From positions 620,001-684,000 of the forward strand of contig NZ_JBEHZE010000001.1 of assembly GCF_041058985.1 (NCBI RefSeq): DNA of 64,000 nt, read 5' to 3'. Below the pieces are notes generated by a model. The model searched no databases and was not told where the DNA came from. It saw nothing but the letters and a program-made list of their open reading frames with translations. This document shows positions 1 to 8,065 of this stretch, in pieces (the stretch's first letter is position 1; each line of letters begins with the position of its first letter). Both the position numbers and the translations under genes were made by a program. The DNA comes from Hyphococcus lacteus (lineage in GTDB: Bacteria; Pseudomonadota; Alphaproteobacteria; Caulobacterales; Parvularculaceae).

Positions 1-774
1 CGCCAAAGGCTGCGGCAGAAACTTTGCGCCGGCGGTACGGATTTCTTGGATATATTTTTCCTCGCCCACGATTGATCGATTGTTGGCGTGCCGCCGAAAT
101 CCACCCAAAACAGTTGGTACGGTTACCAATTTTGTCTGGGCCGCAAATGACTTCCATAACTTGAAATCACCGGCAAGATTTGCGTTTTGAAACATCGCCT
201 TTTCAGACGTAGACAATCCCTCAAACAAACTCCGTTTAAAGAATACACTCTCTTGCTGAATGTACCCTAGCAACTGACTGTGAAACCACCCACCTTTGAT
301 CAAAATTTGTGGGTGCCACCCCTCAGGCCGCAAAAATCGCAGCGTTCCGTCTGCGTCCCAACAGGCCGGAAATCCACTCACCCAGTCAGCATCTTCTCGT
401 CTTTTTGCAAAACCAAAAACCACCTCTAGTGCCCATGAGGTGTATAAATCATCGGCATTCAACCATGATAGCCAGTCACCGCACGCGTGACCAAACCCCT
501 CTACGATCGCTGCATATTGACCAAGGCCCGGACGTTCCAAAACTTGAAGGCGAGAGTCTTGAGATGCCGCTTCGTTTGCTATGGTCAATGTCTGATCACT
601 TGAACCACCATCAACGATAATATGTTCATAGGAATCAAACGATTGAGAACGGATTGAGTTAATCGTCTCTGCGAGATATTTCTCGCCGTTCAAGACTGGC
701 GTGATAATGGAAAATTTGGGTAATTTTCCATCTAAAGAATGAGACAAGTTTTTTAGTTCAGCGCGTTCAATCAT
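1..774 (-). CDS. GT2 family glycosyltransferase, C-terminus cut by window edge
   Basis: The reverse strand is open from an ATG at 774 to the left edge, giving 258 codons without a stop. The N-terminus carries the GT2 (GT-A fold) hallmarks: a FSIITPVLNGEKYL strand-turn around residues 21-34, then IIVDGGSSDQT, then SWLNADD, whose DD is the usual metal/nucleotide-sugar DxD-like site. It should transfer a sugar from an NDP-donor to a growing glycan at the cytoplasmic face. The start overlaps the end of the upstream sulfotransferase gene by 8 bases, so the two are probably translated together. The acceptor and sugar cannot be told. The C-terminal part lies outside the window. Confidence 0.9.
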   Translation of the reverse strand, partial: MIERAELKNLSHSLDGKLPKFSIITPVLNGEKYLAETINSIRSQSFDSYEHIIVDGGSSDQTLTIANEAASQDSRLQVLERPGLGQYAAIVEGFGHACGDWLSWLNADDLYTSWALEVVFGFAKRREDADWVSGFPACWDADGTLRFLRPEGWHPQILIKGGWFHSQLLGYIQQESVFFKRSLFEGLSTSEKAMFQNANLAGDFKLWKSFAAQTKLVTVPTVLGGFRRHANNRSIVGEEKYIQEIRTAGAKFLPQPLA

Positions 775-1363
775 CTGTTTTTGTTTTACGTAAAATTTCC
801 CGGACACGATCAACTTGACGCTCGTTCATCTTTGCATCAGAGCGATGCCCCGGATGGAGTAACGTAACGGGGTCATAATTCCCGCTTTTTGGTGATTGCA
901 TCATGGCTAACTCATGCGCGATTGCTTCCGACATCGACTTCTCCAACAGAATTTCCAGCCGCGAACAAAGGCCTTCAATAACCGTCAGCGGTTGCTTTGT
1001 GACCTCTTCATACTGCGCAATGTAATCAGCCCTCTCTTCCCAGTACAATCGAAGTCGCTGATGGTTCGTTGCAGCATTTTTGATTGCGACCTCTTCGTCG
1101 GCAAGCCACCCCATGCGCACCAGTGATGCCAAGCTCTCCGCGACGTCGCGGTTAGTGGCAAAGGTAATCTCCGGATGCGCATGTAATTGCTCGGGCTTAT
1201 GAACTTTGATCAGATGCCTAGACGCTGACGTATTGGGGTCATAGTCGGCGCACCACGCCCCATAAATGGAGCGCCCAGCGCGGTCGTGAATCAGTCTCAC
1301 CGCATTATAGAGCCACGTCGTTCCCGAACGCGGGACACCAGCGATTGCTATCAATTTGGGCAT
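767..1363 (-). CDS. Small sulfotransferase-family protein
   Basis: A 198-aa protein that begins with a 5'-phosphosulfate-binding loop, GVPRSGTTWLYN at residues 9-20, the signature of PAPS-dependent sulfotransferases. TNRDVAESLASL further on resembles the 3'-phosphate-binding motif. It is shorter than most carbohydrate sulfotransferases (about 250-300 aa) but contains both halves of the cofactor site. Its position directly upstream of, and overlapping, a GT2 gene and near GDP-fucose genes suggests it sulfates a sugar of the local polysaccharide. That substrate is inferred from context only. Confidence 0.75.
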   Translation of the reverse strand: MPKLIAIAGVPRSGTTWLYNAVRLIHDRAGRSIYGAWCADYDPNTSASRHLIKVHKPEQLHAHPEITFATNRDVAESLASLVRMGWLADEEVAIKNAATNHQRLRLYWEERADYIAQYEEVTKQPLTVIEGLCSRLEILLEKSMSEAIAHELAMMQSPKSGNYDPVTLLHPGHRSDAKMNERQVDRVREILRKTKTDD

Positions 1364-1437
1364 TCATCGCTCCAAGTATTTTCATTGCGTCAAGCGTTCG
1401 CATTAGGCCTCGGTTTGTCTGGATATCAAAGCCAAGA

Positions 1438-1467
1438 AAGGCCCCTCATGAAAACATGAGGGGCCTT
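1438..1467 (-). terminator. Rho-independent terminator of the PEP-CTERM gene
   Basis: Perfect 13-bp inverted repeat (1438-1450 and 1455-1467) with a 4-base loop, 30 bases after the stop at 1497. Read on the minus strand, the GC-rich stem ends in CCTT and is followed by a T-containing stretch. It separates the PEP-CTERM transcript from the sulfotransferase gene. Confidence 0.75.
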
Positions 1468-1496
1468 AATTTCGAAACTGATTTTATATAAAAATA

Positions 1497-2165
1497 TTAG
1501 GAAGCAGCGATCGCTGACTTTTTCTTGCGCTTAGCAAACACACCGCCAGCAAGGGCAGTACCGAACAACCAAACAGCCCCCGGCAGTGGGTTCACGATCA
1601 CATCGCCATCCGAAACAATGCTCACACCGTCAAAGTTTACCTGACCAACGGTACCTGAAAAGAAAATCCCAAGCTCTTGACCAACATAGCCAACAAGCGC
1701 TGTGGCCAGAACTGAAAATTCTTGCAAGCCCCACAGGCCGTCACCTGAGGAAATCATCGCAGTTGAAGCGATAATGTTTGATGGGTCGCCAGCATAAAAA
1801 CCAAATACACCACCAAAAGATTTATCACTACGGTCGCCGATCAAAGCCGAAAGCGTAAATGACTGGCCGACACCAATGGTGATTCCCAAATCTTGAGACA
1901 TTGTCGCGCCTGCGGCAGCAAAACCAATTTGGTCGCCTACTGCGGCTGGTGTGCTGGAAAAGAAGTTCCCGAAATTCGGTGCCCATACACCTGCTTTGCC
2001 ATCAGTATCCCAGCCAACAGCACTGTTTTCCCACTCACCATAGAACGCATTACTATTAGTAAACGTCTGTGATGCTTCAAAATTCTCATTAGCGACGGCA
2101 ACGGGCGCGGCATGCGCGGCCCCAAAAAGGGCACCTGCAGCGGCGATTAAACTTAATACTCTCAT
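1497..2165 (-). CDS. VPLPA/PEP-CTERM sorting-domain secreted protein
   Basis: A 222-aa protein with a Sec signal peptide (residues 1-19, ending GAAHA) and a C-terminal tripartite sorting tail: NPLPGAVWLFGTALAGG, then a hydrophobic run, then a basic KRKKK cluster. This is the VPLPA variant of PEP-CTERM, normally recognised by an exosortase and found next to exopolysaccharide genes, as here. The middle is Ser/Gly/Phe-rich with no recognisable enzyme motif and looks like an extracellular beta-rich matrix protein. It has its own terminator and is transcribed away from gmd. No exosortase gene is present in the window, so the processing enzyme must be elsewhere. Confidence 0.8.
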   Translation of the reverse strand: MRVLSLIAAAGALFGAAHAAPVAVANENFEASQTFTNSNAFYGEWENSAVGWDTDGKAGVWAPNFGNFFSSTPAAVGDQIGFAAAGATMSQDLGITIGVGQSFTLSALIGDRSDKSFGGVFGFYAGDPSNIIASTAMISSGDGLWGLQEFSVLATALVGYVGQELGIFFSGTVGQVNFDGVSIVSDGDVIVNPLPGAVWLFGTALAGGVFAKRKKKSAIAAS

Positions 2166-2334
2166 GGATACTATTCCCCAAATACTACGGCAAAATACTA
2201 GAGTGTGTCCTGCGACAACGGTTATACGCGTTCAAAGTTCCCCAAAGCAATCTTCGTTCCGCCCAATTTCCTAAATAAACTGTTAATGTGGCACCAATTT
2301 GACAATGCCGACAATCATAGGGCGAATCATCGAA

Positions 2335-2553
2335 AAATCGCGCAACTACAGACCCTTACTCGACGCCCCTTCTCCCCTGACTAACTGTTTTCACCCTCCC
2401 CTTTAGGAAATCCCCCTTCTCAGTGTTTCATTCAAAGAACAATTAATTTTACTTCGCCTGTCCCAATGTGACCCGACATCTCTTGAATAGGCCAAGCGGC
2501 CCGGGATATAGCCACCCTATAATGACGCCATGAGCCCACTGGGCTCTTTTTTT
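2335..2553 (+). ncRNA. Possible C-rich small RNA or long leader upstream of gmd
   Basis: The 401-base gap between the divergent PEP-CTERM and gmd genes has no ORF worth calling, but on the plus strand it has three C-rich blocks able to pair with Shine-Dalgarno sequences (2366-2377, 2394-2401, 2412-2421) and ends in an intrinsic terminator (2532-2553). A TTGACA box sits at 2299-2304, without a convincing -10. This arrangement resembles alphaproteobacterial trans-acting sRNAs with anti-SD loops (AbcR/cuckoo-like). The 5' end is a guess, and a gmd leader with an attenuator is an equally good reading. Confidence 0.25.
2532..2553 (+). terminator. Intrinsic terminator immediately before gmd
   Basis: GAGCCC-ACT-GGGCTC (2532-2546), a perfect 6-bp stem, followed by seven T (2547-2553). 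There is no plus-strand gene upstream inside the window, and the gmd ATG is only 13 bases beyond it. It must end an upstream non-coding transcript or act as an attenuator for gmd. Promoter-like TTGAAT (2483-2488) and TATAGC (2507-2512) lie just upstream. Confidence 0.6.
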
Positions 2554-2566
2554 AAATTCAGCCCGG

Positions 2567-3655
2567 ATGCCAATCATGACAACGACGCCCAGATCAAACA
2601 AAACGGCCCTCATTACCGGTGTAACCGGTCAGGATGGGGCGTACCTGGCCCGGCTCCTGCTTGAAAAAGGCTACGAAGTTCATGGCGTGAAGCGTCGCTC
2701 ATCATCATTTAACACCGGCCGGATCGACGATATTTACTCAGACCCCCATGAAGGAAAAACTAATTTCCACTTGCATTATGGGGACTTAACTGATTCCACC
2801 AATCTCATCCGGTTAATTCAGGAAACCCAGCCAGACGAAATTTACAATCTCGGCGCGCAAAGCCATGTCCAAGTCAGCTTTGAGACTCCCGAATATACGG
2901 CGAATTCCGATGCGCTTGGCGTGCTTCGCCTGCTTGAGGGCATCCGCATCCTGAAGTTGGAAGACAAAGTTCGATTTTATCAGGCCTCAACATCTGAGTT
3001 ATACGGATTGGTGCAGGAAGTCCCTCAGCGCGAAACGACACCTTTCTATCCGCGCTCCCCCTATGCTGCCGCAAAATTGTATGGCTACTGGATTACCGTC
3101 AATTATCGCGAAGCTTACGGAATGCACGCCTCAAACGGCATCTTATTCAACCATGAAAGCCCGCTACGCGGCGAGACCTTTGTCACCCGCAAAATCACTC
3201 GCGCCGTCACCGCAATAAAGCGCGAAGAGCAAACCTGTCTTTATCTCGGTAATCTCGACGCGCAGCGCGATTGGGGTCACGCCAGAGACTATGTGGACGG
3301 CATGTGGCGTATCCTCCAACAAGAAACGCCGGACGACTATGTGCTTGGCACCGGCGAAATGCATTCCGTCCGCGAATTTACAGAGTTGGCATTTAAAGAA
3401 GTCGGCATAACGATCGAATGGCGCGGCAAAGGCATCGAAGAAGAAGGGATCGACAAAGAAACCGGTCGTGTCGTGGTCCGTATCGATCCGCGCTACTTCC
3501 GCCCCGCTGAGGTAGAAGAACTACTCGCGGACCCGAAAAAGGCACATGAAAAACTAGGGTGGAAACACACGACGAAATTCCGAGAGCTCGTTTCGGAAAT
3601 GGTCCGTGAGGATATGAATGACCCTGCATTTCGAGTGCGCGGCGAGGCGAACTAG
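2567..3655 (+). CDS. gmd: GDP-mannose 4,6-dehydratase
   Basis: A 362-aa extended SDR that converts GDP-D-mannose to GDP-4-keto-6-deoxy-D-mannose, the first step to GDP-L-fucose. It shows the NADP Rossmann motif GVTGQDG near the N-terminus, the catalytic YAAAK (inside YPRSPYAAAKLYGY), and the family's NHESPLRGETFVTRKI segment. Full length for Gmd. Two in-frame ATGs (2567 and 2576) are possible starts and neither has a clear Shine-Dalgarno. fcl follows after 3 bases, so the two form an operon. The terminator hairpin 13 bases upstream of the start is odd (see findings). Confidence 0.95.
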   Translation: MPIMTTTPRSNKTALITGVTGQDGAYLARLLLEKGYEVHGVKRRSSSFNTGRIDDIYSDPHEGKTNFHLHYGDLTDSTNLIRLIQETQPDEIYNLGAQSHVQVSFETPEYTANSDALGVLRLLEGIRILKLEDKVRFYQASTSELYGLVQEVPQRETTPFYPRSPYAAAKLYGYWITVNYREAYGMHASNGILFNHESPLRGETFVTRKITRAVTAIKREEQTCLYLGNLDAQRDWGHARDYVDGMWRILQQETPDDYVLGTGEMHSVREFTELAFKEVGITIEWRGKGIEEEGIDKETGRVVVRIDPRYFRPAEVEELLADPKKAHEKLGWKHTTKFRELVSEMVREDMNDPAFRVRGEAN

Positions 3656-3658
3656 TCG

Positions 3659-4618
3659 ATGTCAAACACCTACTCGCTAGAGGGAAAACGTGTTTTTGTG
3701 GCTGGCCATCGTGGCATGGTCGGTGCTGCGATTGTTGAGCGCCTCAAAAGCGAAAATTGCGCCGCGATTCTGACTGCTGGCCGAGCGGACCTTGATCTAA
3801 TTCAGCAATCAAATGTCAACGCATGGATGAACGATCAGAAACCAGATGCGGTCATTGTCGCCGCTGCAAGGGTTGGCGGTATCTACGCCAATGATACGTA
3901 CCCGGCAGATTTTCTATATGACAATCTCATGATTGAGGCCAACCTGATTCAGGCGGCACACAAGAATGGGGTTGAGAAACTATTGTTTCTAGGCTCGTCG
4001 TGCATCTACCCAAAATTTGCAGAACAACCGATTACCGAAGAGGCGCTTTTAACCGGCGCGCTCGAACCAACAAATGAATGGTACGCGATTGCGAAAATCG
4101 CAGGGATAAAGCTTTGTCAGGCTTACCGCCGACAGCATGGTGCAGATTATATTTCCGCTATGCCTACGAACCTATACGGGCCAAATGATAATTTTGATCT
4201 CAAAAATTCCCATGTGATCCCGGCGCTTATTCGAAAAGCATTGGCCGCAAAAGACGCGGGCGAAACCGGTATCGAGGTTTGGGGGACGGGCGCGCCTCGC
4301 CGCGAATTTTTACATGTCCGTGATTGCGCCGATGCTTTGGTATTCCTGTTAAAAAACTATTCCGGTCATGAACATGTGAATGTGGGCTATGGGGACGACA
4401 TACCGATAGCCGAAATCGCAACGCTTATTTGTGATATTGTCGGCCTATCTGGCCCTATGCGGTTCGATACCAGCAAGCCAGATGGCACACCGCGCAAACT
4501 GATGTCAGCGGATAAGCTTCGCGCTATGGGTTGGACACCCGAAATATCATTGCGTGACGGCCTGACGGAAACGATCGAATGGTTCTTAGATAATCAAGCT
4601 GACGCACGACTTAGCTAA
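3659..4618 (+). CDS. fcl: GDP-L-fucose synthase
   Basis: A 319-aa SDR (also called WcaG/GMER) that epimerises and reduces GDP-4-keto-6-deoxy-mannose to GDP-L-fucose with NADPH. Motifs: GHRGMVG dinucleotide loop near residues 17-23, SSCIYP with the catalytic Ser, and the catalytic pair in WYAIAKIAG (YxxxK). It follows gmd by 3 bases, giving a complete two-gene GDP-fucose pathway from GDP-mannose. Its stop overlaps by 4 bases the stop of a convergent glycosyltransferase gene. Confidence 0.95.
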   Translation: MSNTYSLEGKRVFVAGHRGMVGAAIVERLKSENCAAILTAGRADLDLIQQSNVNAWMNDQKPDAVIVAAARVGGIYANDTYPADFLYDNLMIEANLIQAAHKNGVEKLLFLGSSCIYPKFAEQPITEEALLTGALEPTNEWYAIAKIAGIKLCQAYRRQHGADYISAMPTNLYGPNDNFDLKNSHVIPALIRKALAAKDAGETGIEVWGTGAPRREFLHVRDCADALVFLLKNYSGHEHVNVGYGDDIPIAEIATLICDIVGLSGPMRFDTSKPDGTPRKLMSADKLRAMGWTPEISLRDGLTETIEWFLDNQADARLS

Positions 4619-5679
4619 GCCCAGCGACAATTCCGAAAACGAACTGTCTGGCCATCTTTTGCGATCAGCCGAATACAAATCGTTTCACCCGATAAAACGT
4701 TCTCATGTGTTGTTAGCCTGACCAGATTGCCAGAGGTCGTCGCTTCATAAGCGCGATCACAAATCTCCGCACTCATCAGCTTTGAAGCATCTTCTACTTC
4801 GACGACCAGACTATTTTTCGGCTCTGCGTCGTAATGCGCCACAAAAATTTCTGCGCTCTCTGAGATCGCACCGTCCGCAGCTAATCCGTAAACAATCTTC
4901 CGACCGCGCGTCAAAGCCCGGGTCACGACGTTTTGTATCGCAGCGGGCTTAATCCGTGAAAGCACGTTTTGAATAGCGAATGAACGAAAAATCGAAGCCT
5001 GCTTCGCCTGAGGTGCATACATCTTGATGATACGTTGCAACTCTTCGCGGCGGCGCGCGTTGAAAGATGCTGTTTTGGTATCCGCGCCCCACAACACCAT
5101 CGACAAAGGCGTATCGATGAAATCGAACTTCGCGCCCGTTTGATAGATCCGAATAAATAAATCCCAATCCATGGTATAGTGAAGCGACAAATCTATACCG
5201 CCCGCCGCTTCGTAGGAGGCGCGCCGGAAAAAACACGACGGCTGAGAAATAATCCCCCCCTCAAGGAGGCGCAGTCCCGGCGGCTCTACCGCCCAATGAT
5301 AACCAGTCATGCGGGCTTCATCATCGAGAATGGTCGAATGGCCATAAACAACATCAAGTGTTGGGTCACCGCCAAGCTTATCGCTGACTTTTTTTAGCGC
5401 ATTGGGAAATAAAATATCATCCGCGTTGAGCCACCCAAGAAATGGTGCGGTACTATTATCCCACCCTTCTTTGATCGCATCGGATTGTCCATCATCAGGC
5501 CCGTGACGCCGATAGGTCAGCGCCGCATTATAATGATCCGCAATTTCGCGCACGCGGGGGTCACCCGACGCATCAAGAAGGCAGATCTCAACTGAATCAC
5601 CCTGCTGCGCGAGGCTTTCTAGGCACCAAGGTAAAAAGGGGTGATACGCGCCAATGGGTACCGATATCGAGAACTTCAT
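4615..5679 (-). CDS. GT2 family glycosyltransferase
   Basis: A 354-aa protein with a GT-A domain at the N-terminus: FSISVPIGAYHPFLPWCLES, ICLLDASGD, and FLGWLNADDILFPNAL with the DD metal site near residue 90. Residues 140-200 (QPSCFFRR, LHYTMDWDLFIRI) match family-2 transferases acting on surface polysaccharides. The last ~130 residues are an extension without a recognised motif. Its start overlaps the stop of the next GT2 gene (5676-5679, ATGA type), so the pair is translationally coupled. Sugar specificity is unknown; fucose is possible from context. Confidence 0.88.
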   Translation of the reverse strand: MKFSISVPIGAYHPFLPWCLESLAQQGDSVEICLLDASGDPRVREIADHYNAALTYRRHGPDDGQSDAIKEGWDNSTAPFLGWLNADDILFPNALKKVSDKLGGDPTLDVVYGHSTILDDEARMTGYHWAVEPPGLRLLEGGIISQPSCFFRRASYEAAGGIDLSLHYTMDWDLFIRIYQTGAKFDFIDTPLSMVLWGADTKTASFNARRREELQRIIKMYAPQAKQASIFRSFAIQNVLSRIKPAAIQNVVTRALTRGRKIVYGLAADGAISESAEIFVAHYDAEPKNSLVVEVEDASKLMSAEICDRAYEATTSGNLVRLTTHENVLSGETICIRLIAKDGQTVRFRNCRWA

Positions 5680-6704
5680 ATTGTACAGCTTTTTTCACTC
5701 TGCGAGCGCTCTTTTATCGGGATAGTCTTTCCCTGTCGACGCAATAAAGCAAAGGGCGACCAGACCATTCGCGCCGCGATATAGGCACTCTTTTTTTGCA
5801 CTGATAAAATTGCACGATCATCTCTGAACTGAGCAAGGTTTCCATATCCGTCTTTGATCGCATTAAAATATGCGCCAGAAGTTCCGGACAGCAACGCTTT
5901 GCCCAACAACAGTAAATCACCAATCCCGCGAATCGGAACGGTCAACCAATACAGAACCGCCGGCGTGTTCTTGTAATAAAGCCAAATCCGATTGCGATGG
6001 CCGTGATACACTGAAAATTCGCTATTCCGTCCAGTGACGCCTGATCCTTCATGGTGAACAACGGCATCGTGCAATTGCACTGTTTCTCCGCCAGAAAGTA
6101 ATAATCGAAAGCCTAGATCGACATCCTCGCCGTAACAAAAAAACCGCTCATCAAATCCGCCGAGCGCTTCAAATACATCACGGCGATAAAATGCGGCCGC
6201 TGCGCAAGCAGCAAAGCAACCGCTATCCTGCGGGCGTTTTTTGCGCGGCCAACCGAAAAACCCGCGATAGGCAATTCCATAAACAGAACACACATCTCCG
6301 GCACCATCGAGTCGGTCGTGGTCATGGTCATCAATTTGTGTTGACCCAAATGCCTCAACGACCGGGAAACGCCTCTGTCCAGCGACAAAAGCCGTAAGCC
6401 AGTTAGGCTCGGCATAAGCATCGGGGTTCAGAAATGCGAGCCAGCGACCGCGCGCAGATTTCGCAGCAAGATTGTTGGCCGCCGCAAAGCCAAGATTGTC
6501 ACCCGCTTCAATAAGCGTAAATTTAATATCACTGGCTGTGGCTACCGCAAGTGAATCATCATCGGACGCATTATCGACGACGATAATATCGAAATTGCGG
6601 AAAACCTGTGCCGCCAAATGCTCAAGGCATCGACGTAACCGGTCACCAGCATTGTAATTGACAATGATGACCGTGACCAAGGGTGATGAATGATCCGCTT
6701 CCAT
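5676..6704 (-). CDS. GT2 family glycosyltransferase (rhamnosyltransferase-like)
   Basis: A 342-aa glycosyltransferase with VTVIIVNYNAGDRL, IIVVDNASDDDS and LAFLNPDAYAEPNWL at the N-terminus, then GGFDERFFCYGEDVDLGFRL, the ED-containing acceptor-side motif typical of WbbL-like rhamnosyl/GlcNAc transferases. The C-terminal quarter has hydrophobic stretches and may sit on the membrane. I chose the ATG at 6704, preceded by AGAGGGG, over the in-frame GTG at 6737, which lacks a ribosome site. It is coupled to the downstream GT2 gene by a 4-base overlap. Confidence 0.88.
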   Translation of the reverse strand: MEADHSSPLVTVIIVNYNAGDRLRRCLEHLAAQVFRNFDIIVVDNASDDDSLAVATASDIKFTLIEAGDNLGFAAANNLAAKSARGRWLAFLNPDAYAEPNWLTAFVAGQRRFPVVEAFGSTQIDDHDHDRLDGAGDVCSVYGIAYRGFFGWPRKKRPQDSGCFAACAAAAFYRRDVFEALGGFDERFFCYGEDVDLGFRLLLSGGETVQLHDAVVHHEGSGVTGRNSEFSVYHGHRNRIWLYYKNTPAVLYWLTVPIRGIGDLLLLGKALLSGTSGAYFNAIKDGYGNLAQFRDDRAILSVQKKSAYIAARMVWSPFALLRRQGKTIPIKERSQSEKSCTI

Positions 6705-6748
6705 ACCCCTCTTTAGTCTTGGCACTAGGTAAACCACAAGCGCAGAAG

Positions 6749-8062
6749 TTATTTGTCGCGCAACGCCTTGTTACTCATGACCGACATCGGCTTAACGATA
6801 TAGGCTAGGACCGAGCGCTTGCCATTGAGGATAGCAACGTCAGCGGCCATCCCAGAGACGATTTTAAGATCGCCTTGCCGAGATTTCAACGCTTCGGCTT
6901 TGGTACGAACTTTGATCGAGTAATATCGTTCGCCAGATTTTTCCTCTTCGATTGCGTCGGGGCTAATTGTTTCGATCGTCCCATCGAGTGAACCGTAAAC
7001 CGAAGAATCATAGGCCGATATCGATACACGCGCATCTTGACCGATCCGAAGGAAACCAATATCGGCGGGTTTTATTTTCGCTTCAACCAATAGCGTATCT
7101 TCGCTCGGGACAATCTCAACGATGGTTTCCCCAGGCGAAACTACGCCCCCAATTGTTGAAATCAGTACACGATTGATAACGCCCGATACCGGGGCGCGAA
7201 CTTCCGTTCTGGCAACTTTGTCCTGAAGCGCCGGCAATTCACCCTTTAGTTCTTCAAGCTCTGCTTTGGATTGCGTCAATTCATCAAACGCCGAGGCAGA
7301 GAATGTCTTGCGTATGCGATTAATTTCACCTTCGGCCTCAGATATCTCAAGTTTAAACCGACCAATCGCGATTTCCGCACGCTGGACCTCGCCACGTGCC
7401 GCGGCCTCGCGTTGACGTGCGCGCAACAATTCGACCTGTGGTTCAATACCGCGACTGACCAACCGCTTCATTATGCTATGTTCTTCGGTTGCAAGATCAA
7501 ATGCCTCTTGCGCAGTCATCAGCGCGACTTCTGAATCCGCGAGTGCCTTTCGGCGTTGTTCCAACTTGCTCGTTTCAATCCCAATCGACGCTTGGAACTC
7601 TTCCTGCCGGGCATTAAACAATTTTCGCTCGTTCAACACAGCCTGCGGTGATGCTTTGACCAAACCTTGCGGAAAAGCGACGGGCGATAAGCTCGCCTCC
7701 GCTTCTAACCGCGCGATACGCGCCGCGAGCACATTGTGGCCTTCTTGGCCCTGTGCGAATGCAACATTCATCTGTGTGGGATCTAGTCGAACCAATAATT
7801 CGCCTGATTCGACGTGATCCCCTGCCGAAACCAGAATTTCTTTAACAATACCGCCTTCGAAATACTGCAACTCTTGTAGCTGGTTCGATGTTACGACCCA
7901 CCCCGCACCACGCGTGACACGATCAAGCTTTGCGAGGGACGCCCAAACCAAGGTCAACACCACAAGCCCGGCTAAAATATAAAGCAGCATTTGCGCCGCC
8001 TTAGCGGGTTCGATTGGCATCGAATCATCGATATCGAAGTCGTGTGTATTCTGATCGCTCAT
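6749..8062 (-). CDS. HlyD-family type I secretion periplasmic adaptor
   Basis: A 437-aa membrane fusion protein with a short cytoplasmic tail, one TM helix (about residues 27-46), a lipoyl/barrel-sandwich half (GGIVKEILVSAGDHVESGELLVRLD), a long alpha-hairpin of roughly 180 residues with heptad character, then the second lipoyl half (RAPVSGVINRVLISTIGGVVSPGE) and a beta-barrel. It bridges the inner-membrane ABC protein and the outer-membrane TolC channel. Length and order fit the HlyD/PrtE/LapC group. It is the last gene of a tolC-ABC-hlyD operon, 3 bases after the ABC stop. Confidence 0.93.
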   Translation of the reverse strand: MSDQNTHDFDIDDSMPIEPAKAAQMLLYILAGLVVLTLVWASLAKLDRVTRGAGWVVTSNQLQELQYFEGGIVKEILVSAGDHVESGELLVRLDPTQMNVAFAQGQEGHNVLAARIARLEAEASLSPVAFPQGLVKASPQAVLNERKLFNARQEEFQASIGIETSKLEQRRKALADSEVALMTAQEAFDLATEEHSIMKRLVSRGIEPQVELLRARQREAAARGEVQRAEIAIGRFKLEISEAEGEINRIRKTFSASAFDELTQSKAELEELKGELPALQDKVARTEVRAPVSGVINRVLISTIGGVVSPGETIVEIVPSEDTLLVEAKIKPADIGFLRIGQDARVSISAYDSSVYGSLDGTIETISPDAIEEEKSGERYYSIKVRTKAEALKSRQGDLKIVSGMAADVAILNGKRSVLAYIVKPMSVMSNKALRDK

Positions 8063-8065
8063 GAT

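Noticed and set aside
2289..2304. Sigma-54-like promoter (TGGCAC followed by TTTGAC) in the gmd upstream region
   Set aside because: The -24 half looks right, but the invariant GC of the -12 element is AC here, so I do not call it.
2518..2523. Perfect TATAAT upstream of gmd
   Set aside because: No -35 at 16-18 bases and it lies directly before the terminator hairpin; probably chance.
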